Shown here: positions 50,901-61,234 of the stretch, in pieces
How the letters are laid out: every line of letters begins with the position of its first letter
Position numbering within the stretch: position 1 is the stretch's first letter
Origin: Trissonchulus latispiculum
Lineage: Eukaryota > Nematoda > Enoplea > Enoplida > Ironidae
Reading direction: 5' to 3'
NCBI GenBank assembly: GCA_030248195.1
Contig: JASAND010021213.1
Span: 16,719-80,718, forward strand
DNA: 64,000 bases
Notes under the pieces: model-generated
What the model saw: only the letters and a program-made list of their open reading frames with translations
The model's database searches: none
What the model was told of the DNA's origin: nothing
Position numbers and translations under genes: made by a program

Positions 50901-53900
50901 GACAAAAAGCGGCACTGTTTCTCTGACGTTATGCCCTCAAATAGGCTAACAAAAATGACAGGCTAAGCCGTGCTTGACAGTCAAAGAACTCTGCACGCCC
51001 CCCCTTCACGCTGAAGTTTGCGCCAAAGTCTGTCATCAATGGCAGTCCAGGACAGGCTAGTTTACACGTTAATCATATAACTTGCTAGGCTGTCAAGATC
51101 CTCTTGTTAACACCCACTTTACTAACTGTAATCCTCCCTAAATTACTTTGGTTACTTTAGCAAATGATGTTGTTGAGTTGTTGCTGTTGTTTTTTCCGCG
51201 CTACTCAGCCAAGAGGCTATATAAGGGCGCTAACCTTTGTCTCTCCCCATCAGTCATAGCTAGGTTGCCTCTCGCTTCGTCGCCTGAATGCTGTCCCACA
51301 ATGGGAAGCTGGAGCAGACACCTTCGTGGCCTTTCGGCTCCGGTAGTAAGACATCCACTAACTGCTCGTACGCAAGGTAGAGGAGCACAGCATCTTTCGA
51401 CACTCCAAGCCCCAAGCGCTAATGAGGTGGGATCAGAGACAAACCCGGAAAGTTGTGTGATCCATGTTGAGAACATGACTCGTTTGCACCCAGCACTCCC
51501 TCGCAGGAGGACCACATTGTAGATGTGCTGGTATATCCCCGGGGGTACCTTCCACCGTGATCTCCGCGCAGCACTCCTTGACGATAAGTGATTAAGGGTT
51601 CTTTAGCGTGCACTACCCCAGCAAGGCAGCATACGGGCCCACCTATTTAACGCCTCATCCGACCGGCGCAGCACTGACCTAAGTTTCTTGCTCAAGGAAA
51701 CAATGTAACGTCATTATGGCTAAGGTGGGAATCCTCGGACTTTTCGATCCTAAGTTCAATGCCTTAGCCATTCAGCCATACGGTCATTTAGCAAATGATC
51801 AGTCAATCATTTCAAACAGCAACCATTTACCAATAGTCATTTGCTCAGATGCATATCAGTCAGTGCTTTTTTTTGGTCGCCGAACTTTAGGCCAAATGGC
51901 CTCAACGACTGAAATTTTTTAGGCCATCTCCCAAAAAATTTAGGCCATCCAAATTTTGTTACTTTTTAGGTTGCGCGTTATTGTACGCATTGTTAAAATT
52001 ACAGTTATCACGTATTCATGCGTTATATATTCAGAAATCGTTGTTTAACAACAAAAATCGTCATCATCAGTGTCCACACCAGAAAAACTACGTTTTTACC
52101 TTAAAATGGCATAAACAGAACCTTGTTAGCATAGAAATAATAGTGCCCGACAGTATTAAGAATGAATTTTTAATGAAAATTAAAACATGTAGGAGCATAC
52201 GAGTATTTACATATAGATAACCAATGAAAGAAGAAAATTAAACTAATAGAAATAAAGTTAAACTACTAAAAAATAGCATTTCTTCTATGAAAAAATCTTT
52301 ATAACAGTAAATGAAATTATAACTTGAATGCGCATTTATAAGTGCAAAAAGTCAATGTAACTAGCTGGCGGCTGACGCAGCCCAGAAATAGAAGTAAAAA
52401 TGTATGAATTCGCGCCTAAGGCGCGAAAATGTTTTTAGAAAATTACTGTTTTTACTTAAAAAACAATAAAATTTAACTGGGTTTTCGTCGAAAAATTTAG
52501 GCCAAATGGCCTCAACGGCCAAAATTCCTTAGGCCATTGACTCATAAATTTAGGGCATGGCCTAAGCTATGGCCGAAAAAACCTTGATATCAGTCTGAGT
52601 GTTACGGTACGGTCGGGCCATTTGGCCATATTATTGTTATCATTATCTTCGCCATTAGGGAAAGCTTACTAGGGAATTTCTCTTTTCTTGATTAGTTGCA
52701 CCCTAGCTTAGGCTAGAGTATTACCTGCTTTCGATTCGTCATTTAGGTACCGGTTTAGACATCGGACAGTAAACCGGTAGTTACCGGCCCGGGCGGCGAA
52801 AGTTTTCATTTTTTGATAACTACAAAATTCAGTTTACTATTCTAATGTTATAACCGAAAAACTGCACCAATGAATTGACGTGTACGCCTACTGTGGCAGC
52901 CATACATTTGAGAGTTTAAATTGCTTCATCAGAACTTAATTAGAATTGAAAATGCTTTTCCTGTAAATGCGTTGTATATGACTACCGCATGAGATGCAAT
53001 AAATTCGATGCAATAAATGAGATACAATAAATTCTTTTCGTTGCAAGAAAACTGCACCTTAAGAATCTTCTAGCTTATTACAAAGCGAGAGCAGTAAAAT
53101 ATGATCACTACAGGTAAAAATAATTTAATTAGAATGCATCCTAGTACCAAGAGTACATAATATAAGAGTGTGCCACTAGGCAAACTCTCTGTTATCAGAG
53201 CAAAAACTATGCTCTGCTCGCTAACAGCCCACCCCCCCCCGCAAATTAGACCCTTCACTTCAAAGAATTTTGTGCGCTATGTTTGTGTTCTAAAGCTCGA
53301 AGCAGGCACAAAATTCGCGCACACGCTGCTTGTGTTTTCGAGCTTAAGCACATAAACATAGAGCGAGTGCGCGTACCCCCGTTTCGACTAGTTACTGATT
53401 TGCGGGGGGGGTGGGCCTTTAGCGAGCAGAGCATAGTTTTTGCTCTGATAACGTAGCGGGTGCCTAGTGGCACACTCCTATATTATGTACTCTTGCTAGT
53501 AGTAATGAAACACTGCAACGGCAGGCAAACAATGACATCCAAAGTGCGAACGGAACATGATAAGCACAAAAATCTTTAAAACTAAACAAATATCCTAAAT
53601 TTGAGCTAACAGCATCCAGTATGTTGATAAACTGATAAGCGGGCGACGACCCTGTCCGGTCTGTGATATTCGGCCCGCTGCACGGCCCGTGAGCGCTGGA
53701 CTCCGGTCCGTCGGGGCCTGACCGTTTGCCGTAATGCTGTCCTGTATCTGATAGCATAGAGCATGCCTAGTGGCATACTTTTATTATCATGTATTCTTGA
53801 TATTATATTCGTGTTGGCTTGTATATGAAATACTGTCTGCTGTTCTTCAAGACTCATTTATAGTTTCTGAGTAATAGCTCTCCTACTTTCTTTGAAAAAG

Positions 53901-56900
53901 GTATTTAACTTTTGTGTAATGGAGAAGCCTTGGAGTTAAACCACACCACAGCACGGTAAAGGTAAGGGTTCCCAGGTAAGGACAAACCAGCAGTTTAATG
54001 ACGGTAGAAAATACAAAATTACGAAAAGTGACCAAAGTACTACAAAGTACTACAAAAATAGCACTAAGTTTTTCAATTTTATACATTGTCGCACCCAAAC
54101 ACACAATTACTACCGGACATCCTGTAAACAAATAGCTAACGATTTTAAAAGGTTATAAATGGAACTTTAGGAAAAAATCACGAAACACTTTATGAAATTA
54201 GAACTGGAGATGTAGTAACGACTTTTCCTACTGCCTAAACTAATCTCCACAGGGCATATTGCACGAGCACCGCGAGTGCCTTATTATAGTTCGGGCCTAA
54301 TGTGGAACAGGCTGGAACGAGGTAATAATATTTCGGGTTAGGGGCGGGTCGAGGTTTCACTGGAGCAGACCAGGCTTGTGGTCAGTTCTGGTGTTTTTGT
54401 ATTTATTATAGAAGAAGTTGTCACAGAAATAGAAATAGATTTTGTCAATAGAAATTGTCACAACGCATCGTTGTGGCAACTAGTAACAATACGTTAGAAC
54501 TATGCCAGATTTTTGTGAAGGCATGGTTCAACAGAAACGTCACCAAGTCGCGATATGTGCTAGGATGTAACCACGAGCCAGTCTTGGGAGGACATGAGGA
54601 CAACTCCCGTTGTCACAACGCGTTGTCCTGAAATTGCCAAGTGCAACCACGGCTTAAGCTAATAAAGAGGAGACAATCAGTAGCCGAATGAACCTGATAG
54701 ACTCGATCCAAATCCCCGTTGTGCGGACAGCATTTATGCGACGTAATGTGGAGAATGTCTTGATGTATGTATGTTTGATTTTGGCCAATGTTTTGCTGAA
54801 GGAAGACTGTTTTAGTTTTGGCGAGACATGTTTCTAACTTGGAACCCAAACGATTACGAACAAATAAAACATTTGAAAGTTCCTGTTGATCTAATTTGGG
54901 TGCCAGACGCAGTTCCTGAGCAAAGGTAATTACGCTTTAGCTTGGTATTATACGATTTGATGAAGTTGAAGCCATTCAAAACAAAAACCCTATGCTTGCG
55001 AATAAAATATGTTTAGAATCGTTTCACTTCAGCCATTCGGTGTGTTATTTATTCATCAGTTCTTTATTTGTTAATTAATGAACATGATGTGACTAGACAA
55101 CCCACCATTCACGTCTAAACAGATGTCGCTGTCACTTTGTCAGAATTTAAATAGTACCCTGCCACTACGAATCCTTTAGTCTGGGCATAGCTATTGCCAA
55201 ACCTGATTAGTAGCTCCTTCAGCGAAATTATTAAATGCGGTTGCATGGAGTTGTTAAGTTAGTCTTTGCCTCATTGTGTTCTCGCGAGCCTTTGACGCCG
55301 TACGGACGGATACTCTCATGAAGAAACTCTTTCAAATCAACCTGCCAGTCTGCTGGGTGCTTTCCTGTTGCACAAACCGTCCCGTTACACAAACCAAAAG
55401 GTCCGTTACACAAACCAATAGTGCCGTTACTCAAACCATTAACCTGTATTGTTTTAGCGCTCTATCGACACAGATTTTAAGTGTATGCTGAAATATCATC
55501 AACCAAATGTAATATTACATTATTATATGCCATCTTCAAAGAAGCTGAAGTGGCTTTAATTTTATGCAAAACGCAACTGAACCGACCGCAACCAATTATA
55601 TCTGTTTCATTTAGTGGTCGATTCAAATAAAGTCGTATGTCTTTACGGTTGTTGAGGAATTTCACCTGAAGGCTCACGTCCGAATGACGTTTTAAAAATA
55701 GGAGTTCTAAAAGTTATCATGTTTTCTCGGGCGCCTAAAAACTTTATTGAATCTGGGCAATAAATTATTATTAACTAAATCAAATTATTGCTCGAATTTA
55801 ATGAGTGTCAATGTGGAATTATAATTTTAAATGAGGCCTAAATTTCTTAATTCGTTTTAAATATGTATAATTGACTTTGTATCAGTGTGCTTACAGCTAA
55901 ATGTTTTGAAAGTAAGAAAATTCTACTTTTCATTGTTAAAAATAATTGTTACTTCCTAGTATTTAGAGGTATGAGGTTTGCGTAAAGGGAAAGACGGTTT
56001 GTGTAACGGGAAACGCTGTTTGTGTAGTGGGAAAACCGGTTTGTGTAACGAGACTGAAGATTTGTGTAACGGCATTAAAGTTTGTGTATTGGAACCTCTC
56101 GGTTTGTGTAACGGCACGAATCAAATGGATCAAGGAGGAAGAATAAGGAAGACAGACGGGCCCGAGTTTCTTACAACGGAATCTTCAGCAAATAGAGTTT
56201 TTGCAATGCTCGATGCTCTCTCTCTCTCTCCATTTACCTTCATCGTAAAAGACAGCCTTAACGATCTACCTGAGAAAATATTTACGCCAAATGATCCGGC
56301 AATCTGGGCATCCGACCCAGACACCATCGTTGCCTGAATCCAAGCTACGAACTCTTCCGGACAGAATAGGCAATTAGGTTATGACATGCAGACCGTCAAT
56401 TATTGCAAGAAAAGTCATGTAACCACAACCACCAAGCCAGCTACAGCTCAGAATTGGTTGCTATGATATACCTGACACACATAGTTCAACATTTCGTGGT
56501 GTGAAGTTTGACTGGAAGCTGTGTTTTGCACCGCATGCTACCTCCGTCAAAGCTGCGATAGAAACTCGCATCTTCGCTCTAGCGCCCCAGCCGGACCCAC
56601 CAGGGGGCCAAGCATGAAAGATCTGCGATTTGTCTTCATCTGCAGATCAGATCCCTCATGTAGTATAATGTTTCTACGTGACACTTTTCTATTGCGACTA
56701 CCTCTGCCAATCGCCTTGAACTGATGTGCAGAACCAGGTCGGTGAGGTACGGAGCCTAGTCAAAACATCCAGAATCAGGTCAAAGTAACGTCAAAATATC
56801 ATGAAGTCTTGGCTATTGGACACGAAAAACGTTTCTGCTTTCGCAGACAACACCCGACGTGCATTCTATCAACAACAACTACTTTCATCTCAGGACTTTT

Positions 56901-59900
56901 GGAGGGGAAAGTGAAAGGAATATATCAGACTCTGATGTCCTGCCCAACAGAACGAGAGATTCTACCTGTCCTTTAGCTGTTGCTCCGAGTATAATTTCGC
57001 CAACTGTAACTGTAACTTTACCTCTCACGGTGGGGTCATTATCTCTGGAGGTGTCGGAAAGATAAACTGACTTCAGCTGGGTCAAAACAACCTGCAGCCC
57101 TACCACTCTCAGTGCTTTCCCAAGTGCTGATACTACTGCCAGGGGCGATGACGCCGATGGGGGAGGCTGACCAGAGAGATGGGGTGGCGTTGTGATAGCC
57201 ATGTTGTCATGGTCCTCCTTTCCACCATTGAATTTCCTGATGGAAGTGTTCCAATATACGGACAGATAAAACCGCAGTCAAGGTCTGATATGGATATGCG
57301 ACCTGAAAAAATGCTCGAAAAAAACGGAATTCAGCTGGCTAGGTTTTCATATGTCTAATCTGCGGAAACGCGCTATAATGGTGTACTCAAAATGTTTTGA
57401 TAGGCCCAAAGGAGCGTTGCATTCTGTCAAAACTTAAAGGCATTCCCCAAGATCCCATCCCCAAGACCATTCCCCTACTCCTAACCAAAAAGCGGTTCCG
57501 ATTGAAACTGATTGGACTGTGAGAGTGTGGAGGAGGACTCCGCCCATCTTGCACTGTCCAAATGATACATCTGTCCGACGGCAACACATGGCGACCAGAC
57601 CGCGCCTGGACATTCTATCAAAGTCTTCCCAAGTTCTGACCTGCCTCTGGGATGTGGGGCGGGTCTCGTCCATACTAACCATATTGGGATCCCCAAGATG
57701 GTTCAGGAACAAAGAAGAGTTTTTAGACTTGAGTCTTGATACTTGAGCAGCCTTGCACAGTGCTTGCTGTATACAACGCAGATTTGACGGGGACGACTAA
57801 AACTAGTAGTAACATCCATTTCGGTTAATATAGAGTCAAACGTTATTCTTTCAGCATCAGATTCTGGACATTGCTGGACAGCGATAAATTTGAATCTCTC
57901 AAATAGGCTTATTTCAGTGAAGTCACACAAAAAGTTGAAATATCAAAACATTTGTTTAATTAAGCGCGAGTAGTGCTAAAATTAAAGAAAGAGAAAGCTA
58001 AAATTTCTTTGCTGAAAAACTTCTAAATGTTCCCGATCAAATTCAGCGCACTGTGGTTTTGCACTCTTTTGTAAATCTAAAATATCCCTTTAGCACAAAT
58101 TTGCGTGCATAAAAGTTAGCATTTTTGAAAGCCAAAATTTTCAGATATTTTGTCAAAATAATTTCTATTTTTTCCAATGCAATATGGTTATGCTGCAGTT
58201 TGTTCAAGATATCCCTCAGGTTTTTATTATTTGCAACGTTTTCTAGTGTCGATCTAAATAGCGATAGAAATCAGTTTTCATCAAACGCTTTACTTTTCAA
58301 CGATGGTACAATCTTTCTGAAAAGGTTAATGCTTCTGAAGCTATCATGCCCTTTGGATTTCAGCAATTTTCCTTTTGATGAGCAGGTATCCAAAATATTC
58401 TCCTTTGCTTTGTTTTGCGATTTGAAGTAAACCTAAGTAAATTCGAGATTCAATACCTTGCTTCCAGCAAGAGTACATAATGACTCGGGTAGTACATCAT
58501 CTGGGCGCAACGGCTGCCGTCCACATATTGAACCCTAGTGACCTCCGGAAGTCTATATATACGTGGTATAAACAGGAGTACACTCACTTGCTTATAAGTT
58601 TACGTGTTGAAGCTGAAAACGGTCTACTTGAAGCAGTCATGGTCACTCTCGATTTGTGGGGTCAGGGTTTAATTTGGTTGCAGTTGTTATCATGCATTCA
58701 TGTCCGCAGCCTAATACCTAACATGACGCTTGTCACACCCATAGTCATTTTATATACTCTTGCTTGTAGGCGGGTGAATTACGGGGGCTTGCTGTATTGG
58801 TGACGACACAGTTTTCTGAAGAATGCAAAATCAGCTAATCTTCAAATTCTGCGTTGCTGCTACTGACCAAAATCAGAAACATTGAAACCTACAGAAACTG
58901 AAAAGCACAAAGTTTAGTTGACAACTTTTGTAATCAGACACCTATTACGATCATTAATAACTTGTTTTAGATTTGCACTATCAAATATTCTTCCTTTTCA
59001 TACGTTGGTTCAGAAATGCGTATTACAATGACCAGCCCAGACTTACGGCATTATGTTTCAAATTCGGAGTGGAATTTACGAAATGTGACATCGAATAAAA
59101 CTGTCAAGTATCACGGTTCACAACCGCATGAGGACTTATTTGTCACTGTGCATTTGAACAGAAGATCGAAATTTTATGTTTACAATATGATTCTACCGAG
59201 TTTATTGATAACTTTATTGACAATATTTGGCTTATTTACATTTTCCACCGGTTCCACAAGTCATGATAAAATATCTCTGGGAATAACATCCTTGTTATCT
59301 CTGGCAGTCATGATGATGATAATTGCTGGCAATATTCCTCCTAGTGGTGAAGCAATTCCGTTAATAGGTTGGTTACAAACATGAACATGTAGTCAAATTC
59401 TGGCGGGTCTATCCCGACTTGGGCAAAGGACTATAACCAAAGGTTTGCAATATGCAATATGCAAGTGAGCCTGCCACCTATTAAACTAAACGGCTTGTCT
59501 AATTTCACTGACCCGTGTGGAAGCAGATTTGCATACCCAGGTGACCTTGCGTACACAAATTTGCATAAATATATTATGCTTTTAGAAGGTTCCCCTCCAG
59601 GGCGGCCAATTCCTCGCAAATCTAGGATATCGCATTAGTATTTATGTGTGAGGGAGGGGGTGAACTTCTGGTTGGATTACATAGTATTGTTTTAATTAAA
59701 CTATGCACAACTGATGCGGACAGGCAGCAGACAACTTTGAATGTTTCTGTAACTTTAATTTGAAAAGCAGAAAATTTGGGTGGATTCTAAAATTTGGAAA
59801 AAGCACTGGGAACTTTCACAATTAAATATTTAAATATTAATACAATTTGAATATTCAAAGTATTACCTCACGCCTGCTACCGCTGGCGGGTGGGTGGGTT

Positions 59901-61234
59901 TCCATTACCCTTGAGCCGACAAGTTACGATGCCAGGACCCCATTGCTGAAAATGCTGCTGTTATCATTGCTGTTGTAATTGTTATATTTTTTGTTGTTGA
60001 GACGGAAATGCAGGATGGCTCAAAAGACGTTTCGAAATAATTCGGTATTTGGAAGGTGCTACAACGTGTTTGTAGCCATTGCATTGCTTTTGCTTTCAGT
60101 TTTCATGCCACCACCAAGTTTTAGCAGTATTTAACAAAAATCAGCTATTTTTGAATAAAATCTATTTTGTCCGTTTTGTTAGCAAACAAGCAATTGTTAG
60201 AAGTAAAAAATTTGGGAGAAGCCGGAAACGTTTTGCAGATTTTAGCCGTGGAACGTATGATTTGGACAGTTTCCTTTCCCCCTTGTAACCCTTGTTCTAC
60301 GGGATCAATTTGGGTACACCTTGTGGACGACTTCAGCCTGAGGATTCCCCTCCTCTTGTCCACCTGTGGGCCTATCCCCAAAAAGAGCTACAACAAATGT
60401 TTACAAATTTACGAAGAAATGTACAAAAAGCTGACAATTTTCAAAAAAGTTTTGATTGGTTTCGTGGTTTAAATGTGAAAATGTGCTAAAATATGGAATA
60501 ATTACATTGGGTCTTCCTGTTCTCGGTCTTGGGAGAGGTTGTCTGAACCACCCATTACTCCACGTGATCCTACTAATTTTTAATTTAATTAGTTTTAGTT
60601 TAAGTTAGTAAATTATTTTATTTAGTTAATTTTTTCTAGCAGCAGTCGACATTGGAGCTATTGTAAGCTGTAGTATCGTGATCGTCAGCTTCGGAGACTA
60701 GTTCCGTTCACTCAGGGCATTATCAGCTTGTGTACATAAACCACATCGTTGGAAATACAACAATCTATACTTTTATAAGTATCAGCTAATCTTATATTTT
60801 CGGTTTCAGTTTCTTGCACAAAAACTTCACAGCATATTCCCGTCCATGTCTTATAGCCAATCCACAATTTTCGTTTTGGTGAAACTCGGAAATTTTGTAA
60901 AATTACTACAGGAAAACAAGAAAAATATATAAAAATAGATGTAAATAAATAATGCATAAAATTACATAAATATAATAAATTATAATGTTTAAATATTGTT
61001 GAACATGTTTCTATTTCAGGTGTTTACTTTATGGAATTAATATCGGTTACGCTTGCTGCATCTGTTGTTTCCGCATCTTTGATAGGAATACGGACGTTCA
61101 CAAAAAACAAACCCACGCATTCCTTCCTTGATTCATCATTTCGTAAACAACCACTGCGAACTTCAGGGAAAATAACTGAAGGTAGTGTAAATGCCAAGCA
61201 CTCAGAAATAAATGGAAACGAATCTTATTCATTG
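35736..61234 (+). CDS. Gene C: nAChR-type subunit without vicinal cysteines; M4 exon not in window
   Basis: Six exons (35736-35921, 50762-50806, 54816-54925, 58247-58385, 58971-59367, 61020-61234) give 364 codons with no stop; the M4 exon expected next was not found up to 64000. The Cys-loop is intact (C148, C162). At the alpha-defining position it reads KYHGSQPHEDLF instead of ECCPEP: the exon is 6 nt shorter and the cysteine pair is gone, so it can serve only as a non-alpha (structural or complementary-face) subunit, if functional. Loop D is also changed (MVQVTQ instead of MVYLYQ). M1 keeps its proline, M2 the 9' Leu, but the Asp after M2 is Gly (IIAGNIPPS). The first intron carries a 13.8-kb insertion. 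The open frame argues for a gene still under constraint, or one broken only at its 3' end. Confidence 0.75.
35922..36481. other. Gene C first intron, ancestral part
   Basis: Aligns with gene B 16259-16716 and then with B 20927-20990, so it bridges the position of B's retrotransposon. It ends with the AGAAAGTT target repeat (36474-36481). Confidence 0.65.
36629..37890. repeat. 182-bp tandem repeat, about 6.9 copies
   Basis: Copy starts are spaced 182, 183, 183, 185 and 180 bp. Each unit has a T/A-rich part (ACATATTTTTTTATG), CTACTAGGAAG(C)CCGAAA, two GCCCGTC motifs, TATGTTCAACACAT, and then GACGGGC motifs in the opposite sense. The first four copies are nearly identical; the next two have diverged and the last (37730-37890) is degenerate. 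Confidence 0.9.
37891..40404. other. A-rich core of the large insertion, no gene seen
   Basis: A-rich on the + strand. CGTTACAC occurs at about 38581-38650 and 39219 in varied contexts. GTAGGGGCCGAAG at about 39635 also occurs at 21842. No convincing exon. Confidence 0.45.
40405..40660 (-). CDS. Candidate terminal coding exon inside the large insertion, unrecognised
   Basis: On the minus strand an acceptor-like CTGCATCTTTTAG precedes 84 codons and a TAG stop (40405-40407). The exon starts with one base of a split codon, then DWFKELKSSDDAESNIDRSG. The middle is acidic and Ser/Thr-rich, and the end basic (EDRKKCKPTKTPPYVKY). It is markedly less A-rich than its surroundings and its codon composition looks protein-like. 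It has no ATG of its own. AATAAA (TTTATT on +) lies about 250 bp downstream at 40153. It could be the last exon of the element's own spliced gene. I could not identify upstream exons with confidence; a GC-rich minus-strand patch at 42799-42903 after a TTTTTCCTCAG site is a weak alternative terminal exon. Confidence 0.45.
40661..43747. other. Large insertion, unresolved AT-rich part with C-tract repeats
   Basis: C-run repeat sequence at 41280-41300, 41555-41590, 41800-41820 and 42060-42085. A GC-rich patch at 42799-42903 is open on the minus strand after a CCTCAG acceptor and ends in TAA. A short + frame at 43650-43755 has a KRKRKR run. None is convincing as a gene. Confidence 0.35.
43748..43953 (+). 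repeat. 103-bp tandem duplication
   Basis: TTCATTTCTACCGCTAATTG through ACGTATATGTGTAACAAGCT occurs twice in direct orientation with two base differences. It includes the palindrome-rich TACGTTACGTACGTATA. Confidence 0.95.
43954..44975. other. Large insertion, between duplication and C-rich array
   Basis: AT-rich. A minus-strand B-box-like GGTTCGAATCG lies at 44563-44573 with no good A box. C runs at 44925-44972 lead into the array. Confidence 0.4.
44976..48120. repeat. C-rich tandem array of about 333-bp monomers in four-monomer units
   Basis: GAATTAATCTAAAAA-type starts lie at about 44976, 45309, 45651, 45978, 46311, 46641, 46979, 47306, 47641 and 47976. Diagnostic variants repeat every four monomers: CTCATGATAGG (45309 and 46641 units), CCCTTTTTTATGTG (45651 and 46979), GATGCGCCACATGCC (45978 and 47306), GATTTCCCAGCCG (46311 and 47641). 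Thus a unit of about 1330 bp is itself duplicated. Long frames here are non-coding repeat artefacts. Confidence 0.9.
48121..49620. repeat. C/G-tract repeat region
   Basis: Three diverged copies of TTTATGCCATTTTT, GCCCTTTTGGG, then AAAATAT or AAAATCT, around 48165, 48430 and 48760, separated by long G and C runs. CAGCCCTTTTCTCATC recurs at 48355, 48935 and 49578. No gene. Confidence 0.7.
49621..50251. other. Right end of the large insertion with GGGCGAATGAA subterminal repeats
   Basis: Three direct GGGCGAATGAA motifs within 110 bp at the right end, matching the single inverted TTCATTCGCCC at the left end. A + frame over 49760-50143 has no recognisable motif. Confidence 0.6.
50260..50761. other. 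Gene C intron segment nearly identical to gene B
   Basis: Matches 20990-21504 closely, including TTTAAGCCTAAGCGTA and GTGCAGTCAAGATAAG. No gene. Confidence 0.65.
50762..50806 (+). CDS. Gene C 45-bp exon
   Basis: TTTCAG acceptor, DDINQNIVLMVQVTQ, GTACAG donor. The first 33 bases are identical to gene B; the last 12 give QVTQ instead of YLYQ, removing the aromatic loop D residue. Confidence 0.85.
51190..51790 (-). mobile_element. Probable tRNA-derived SINE with conserved body
   Basis: Read on the minus strand, TATGGCTGAATGGCTAAGGC near 51780 resembles a tRNA(Ser/Leu)-type head with an A box, followed by TTTCCTTGAGCAAGAAACTT and GGATGAGGCGTTAAATAGGT. Such blocks look like the shared central domains of animal SINE families. 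Moderately GC-rich compared with its surroundings. The limits are approximate. Confidence 0.5.
51861..52586. mobile_element. hAT-type non-autonomous element, 726 bp, 8-bp duplication
   Basis: ATATCAGT flanks both ends (51853-51860 and 52587-52594). Termini CAGTGCTTTTTTTTGG and, inverted, CAAGGTTTTTTCGGCC fit the short CAGNG-type hAT ends. AGGCCAAATGGCCTCAACG occurs near each end in direct orientation. No transposase. Confidence 0.8.
53148..53495. mobile_element. Foldback MITE family 1, second subfamily, 348 bp
   Basis: CAAGAGTACATAATA to TATTATGTACTCTTG; flanking 7-mers CTAGTAC and CTAGTAG. The interior uses GTGCCACTAGGCAAACTCTC and GAGCAAAAACTATGCTCTGC, different from copies at 4734 and 23326. 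Confidence 0.85.
53640..53799. mobile_element. Partial family 1 MITE relative
   Basis: The right end TTATTATCATGTATTCTTG and the inner GAGCATGCCTAGTGGCATAC match the subfamily at 53148; no left end was found. Next to it is a GC-rich stretch (53636-53735). Confidence 0.5.
54816..54925 (+). CDS. Gene C 110-bp exon
   Basis: Acceptor TGTTTTAG, donor GTAATT. FWRDMFLTWNPNDYEQIKHL...LIWVPDAVPEQ. Closer to gene A than to gene B (TWNP, PVDLIW, PEQ). Confidence 0.85.
55255..57080 (+). pseudogene. Decayed non-LTR reverse transcriptase (gene C copy)
   Basis: FDAVRTDTLMKKLFQINLPV at about 55284-55345 resembles the RT motif around the first catalytic Asp; after an insertion, SLNDLPEKIFTPNDPAIWAS and DPDTIVA at 56255-56335 cover the area of the catalytic box, where the usual ADD is not kept. 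Downstream pieces to about 56720 match gene A 6050-6330. Multiple stops. It shares its position with gene A 5080-6330. Confidence 0.7.
55369..56118. mobile_element. Foldback element made of TTACACAAACC repeats
   Basis: The left end carries four spaced ACAAACC units (55371-55440, CGTTACACAAACC); the right end carries about seven inverted GGTTTGTGTAACGG-type units (55985-56115). Gene A lacks this block at the matching place in the same LINE fossil. The interior is AT-rich and non-coding. Confidence 0.75.
58247..58385 (+). CDS. Gene C 139-bp exon (Cys-loop, first half)
   Basis: Acceptor TTTTCTAG, donor GTATCC. VDLNSDRNQFSSNALLFNDG...CPLDFSNFPFDEQ. Same length and phase as A and B. Confidence 0.85.
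58468..58762. mobile_element. Foldback MITE family 1, old copy shared with gene A
   Basis: CAAGAGTACATAATGACT to TATATACTCTTG; flanking CTTCCAG and CTTGTAG. The interior shares CCTAGTGACCTCC, GAAGCAGTCA and CACTCTCGATTT with 8812-9105. Confidence 0.8.
58971..59367 (+). CDS. Gene C 397-bp exon (loops B and C, M1, M2), cysteine pair lost
   Basis: Acceptor TTGTTTTAG; donor after ATAG at 59367. Reads ICTIKYSSFSYVGSEM, then KTVKYHGSQPHEDLF where B has TYHECCPEPQED. It is exactly 6 nt shorter than A and B. M1 FYVYNMILPSLLITLL, M2 KISLGITSLLSLAVMMMIIA. Confidence 0.9.
59368..61019. other. Gene C M2-M3 intron
   Basis: 60100-60850 is partly homologous to B 30120-30720. Neither the 1.33-kb palindrome of A nor the TTAA insertion of B is present. 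No exon. Confidence 0.55.
61020..61234 (+). CDS. Gene C M3 exon, 215 bp
   Basis: Acceptor CTATTTCAG, donor GTAAGT. GVYFMELISVTLAASVVSAS (M3), then a cytoplasmic loop 4 residues shorter than in A and B (12-nt in-frame difference). Confidence 0.87.

Larger units (their letters stand above)
50807..54815. other. Gene C intron between 45-bp and 110-bp exons
   Basis: The first 55 bp are B-like; 54283-54800 is A-like. Between them lie a SINE-like repeat, a hAT-type MITE and two family 1 MITE copies. 52600-53140 and 53800-54280 hold nothing I recognise. No exon. Confidence 0.55.
54926..58246. other. Gene C intron before Cys-loop exon
   Basis: Aligned with gene A for much of its length. It holds the LINE fossil and a foldback insertion. 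57260-58000 has no recognised feature beyond a MITE-like right end near 57374-57390. Confidence 0.55.
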
